Position numbers and translations under genes: made by a program
Part shown: positions 63,148-64,000 of the stretch, in pieces
Layout: every line of letters starts with the position of its first letter
How positions within the stretch are numbered: position 1 is the stretch's first letter
The notes under the pieces: generated by a model
What the model was told of the DNA's origin: nothing
Database searches by the model: none
The model's input: the letters and a program-made list of their open reading frames with translations, nothing else
From: Streptomyces sp. ASQP_92
GTDB lineage: Bacteria > Actinomycetota > Actinomycetes > Streptomycetales > Streptomycetaceae
Assembly (NCBI RefSeq): GCF_025399895.1
Contig: NZ_JAODUA010000001.1
Span: 124,001 to 188,000 of the forward strand
DNA length: 64,000 nt
Reading direction: 5' to 3'

Positions 63148-63930
63148 GTGGAAAACCCGAACGACTCCCTGACCGGCTACCCGGAGAACCAGGCCCCCGG
63201 CGCCCCCATCCGCTCCGGCATCCCGGACCATGGGCGCATCCCCAAGTACTACGCCGTCAAGGCTCAAGTCGCCCTGCTGATAGACGAGTTGGCGGAGGGC
63301 GAGGCGCTGCCGACCGAGCGCGACCTCGCCCTGCGCCACGGGGTCGCGCGGGAGACGGTGCGGCAGGCGCTGCGCGAGCTGCTGCTCGAAGGCAGGCTGC
63401 GGCGTCAGGGGCGGGGCACGGTGGTGGCCGGCGCCAAACTGGAGCAGCCGCTGTCGCTGGCCAGCTACACCGAGGGCGTGCGCCGCCAGGGCCGTACGCC
63501 CGGACGCCACCTCATCACCCTCGAACGGTTCCCCTGCCCGCCCGCGCTCGCCGCCGAGACCGGGCTCCGGCGGGGGGAACCCGTGTGGCACATGGAGCGG
63601 GTGCTGCTCGCGGACGACGAGCGGATGGGTCTGGAGAGTACGTACGCGGCGGTGTCCCGGATGCCGGACCTGGACACGGAGTTCGAGCCCGACTCCTCCT
63701 TCTACGCCTATCTGCGCGATCGGCTCGGGCTCGCGCTCGGGGATGTCGACGAGCGCATCGAGACGGTGCTGGCGACGCCGCGGGAGGCGTTGCTCATCGG
63801 TACGCCTCCCGCATTGCCGATGCTGCTCATTCATCGGGTTTCCCGGGATGCGGAGGGGGTGCCGCTGGAGCGGGTCCGGACGCTGTACCGGGGCGACCGC
63901 TTCTCCTTCACCACCCACCTGGCCCGCTAG
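63148..63930 (+). CDS. GntR-family transcriptional regulator (HutC/DasR subfamily)
   Basis: 260 residues. Winged helix KYYAVKAQVALLIDELAEGEALPTERDLALRHGVARETVRQAL, then RQGRGTVVAGAKLEQPLS and a UTRA ligand domain (LITLERFPCPPALAAETGLRRGEPVWHMERVLL, PMLLIHRVSRDAEGVPLERVRTLYRGDRFSF). Same subfamily as DasR, so a phosphosugar or similar effector is plausible. GTG start chosen by frame; GAGCAT lies 7 nt upstream. Confidence 0.9.
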   Translation: MENPNDSLTGYPENQAPGAPIRSGIPDHGRIPKYYAVKAQVALLIDELAEGEALPTERDLALRHGVARETVRQALRELLLEGRLRRQGRGTVVAGAKLEQPLSLASYTEGVRRQGRTPGRHLITLERFPCPPALAAETGLRRGEPVWHMERVLLADDERMGLESTYAAVSRMPDLDTEFEPDSSFYAYLRDRLGLALGDVDERIETVLATPREALLIGTPPALPMLLIHRVSRDAEGVPLERVRTLYRGDRFSFTTHLAR

Positions 63931-63944
63931 CCCCTTCCAGGCGC

Positions 63945-64000
63945 CGTTCCCCGCGCCCCCAACTCCCTTTGGCCCTCGCACCGTGCGGGGTTCCTCGCGC
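63945..64000. repeat. Copy of the GGGGCGCGGGGAAC intergenic repeat, reverse orientation
   Basis: On the minus strand it reads GGGGGCGCGGGGAACGGCGC and, further on, GCGCGAGGAACCC, matching the 4361-4740 repeat family. It is cut by the window end. Confidence 0.75.

Overview
The window is a high-GC actinobacterial chromosome segment, almost certainly Streptomyces. The evidence is gene content and order (hppD, an SsgA-like sporulation protein, pncA/pncB, clpS, a mec/cysO/cysM sulfur cluster, nagE-type PTS genes with DasR-type operators, rph, rdgB), strong third-position G/C bias, many GTG starts, leaderless start sites and the intergenic GGGGCGCGGGGAACTGCGCG repeat family. The sequence starts inside hppD. 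It ends just after a GntR regulator, in another copy of the repeat family. All family calls come from reading the protein sequences by eye; no database search was run.

Layout. 0-12 kb: hppD end, TPR protein, FAD-linked oxidase, SsgG-like protein, a repeat-rich gap, a PIG-V-type mannosyltransferase, two RDD membrane proteins and a secreted M6 metalloprotease. 12-17.4 kb: nicotinamidase, nicotinate phosphoribosyltransferase, clpS-DUF2017 and an amino-acid permease. 17.4-24 kb: sulfur and cobalamin block, in which mec is followed by a cobalamin riboswitch and btuFCD-type genes. Next come a SigR-like promoter, a short Cys-containing leader peptide, cysO and cysM, then a membrane-anchored PemK-like protein and an MBL-fold hydrolase. 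24-27.4 kb: two EIIC permeases and an EIIB protein for N-acetylglucosamine uptake with three dre-like operators. 27.7-29.7 kb: rph, a lipoprotein, rdgB and tRNA-Leu(UAG). 29.8-33 kb: an HNH gene, a frameshifted HNH paralogue, bcp, DUF3618, a GroES-like protein and a guanidine-III riboswitch controlling an SMR exporter. 33-41 kb: class A PBP, a three-gene ABC exporter, DUF1707 and DUF445 proteins.

41.6-49 kb is the accessory island. It holds a truncated XRE gene remnant, an XRE/coiled-coil regulator, and a divergent operon of a winged-helix/HNH-like protein, a ParB-like protein and an SNF2-type helicase. A C5 cytosine methyltransferase follows, with a tail-to-tail overlapping Vsr endonuclease. 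I do not recognise this combination as a named defence system, and it is the best candidate for an undescribed one. The base composition looks visibly less GC-rich here, especially in the methyltransferase gene.

49-64 kb: SEC-C/TPR protein, class E sortase, DUF3311-sodium/solute symporter pair, a divergent MFS exporter and HxlR regulator with palindromic operators, DUF6412, a short YidC paralogue, an FAH-family hydrolase and an LPDTG-anchored choice-of-anchor-A protein. Then come a GlcG/UPF0303-like protein coupled to a Gfo/Idh/MocA oxidoreductase with a divergent ROK regulator, a secreted membrane-anchored protein and the GntR regulator.

Themes: several metabolic blocks carry visible RNA or protein control sites (two riboswitches, a leader peptide, dre boxes, local palindromes). 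Many genes lack a Shine-Dalgarno sequence and have a TANNNT-like -10 box 6-7 nt before the start codon. Two local tandem duplications have altered reading frames: 25 bp in an HNH gene and about 85 bp between two ABC permease genes.
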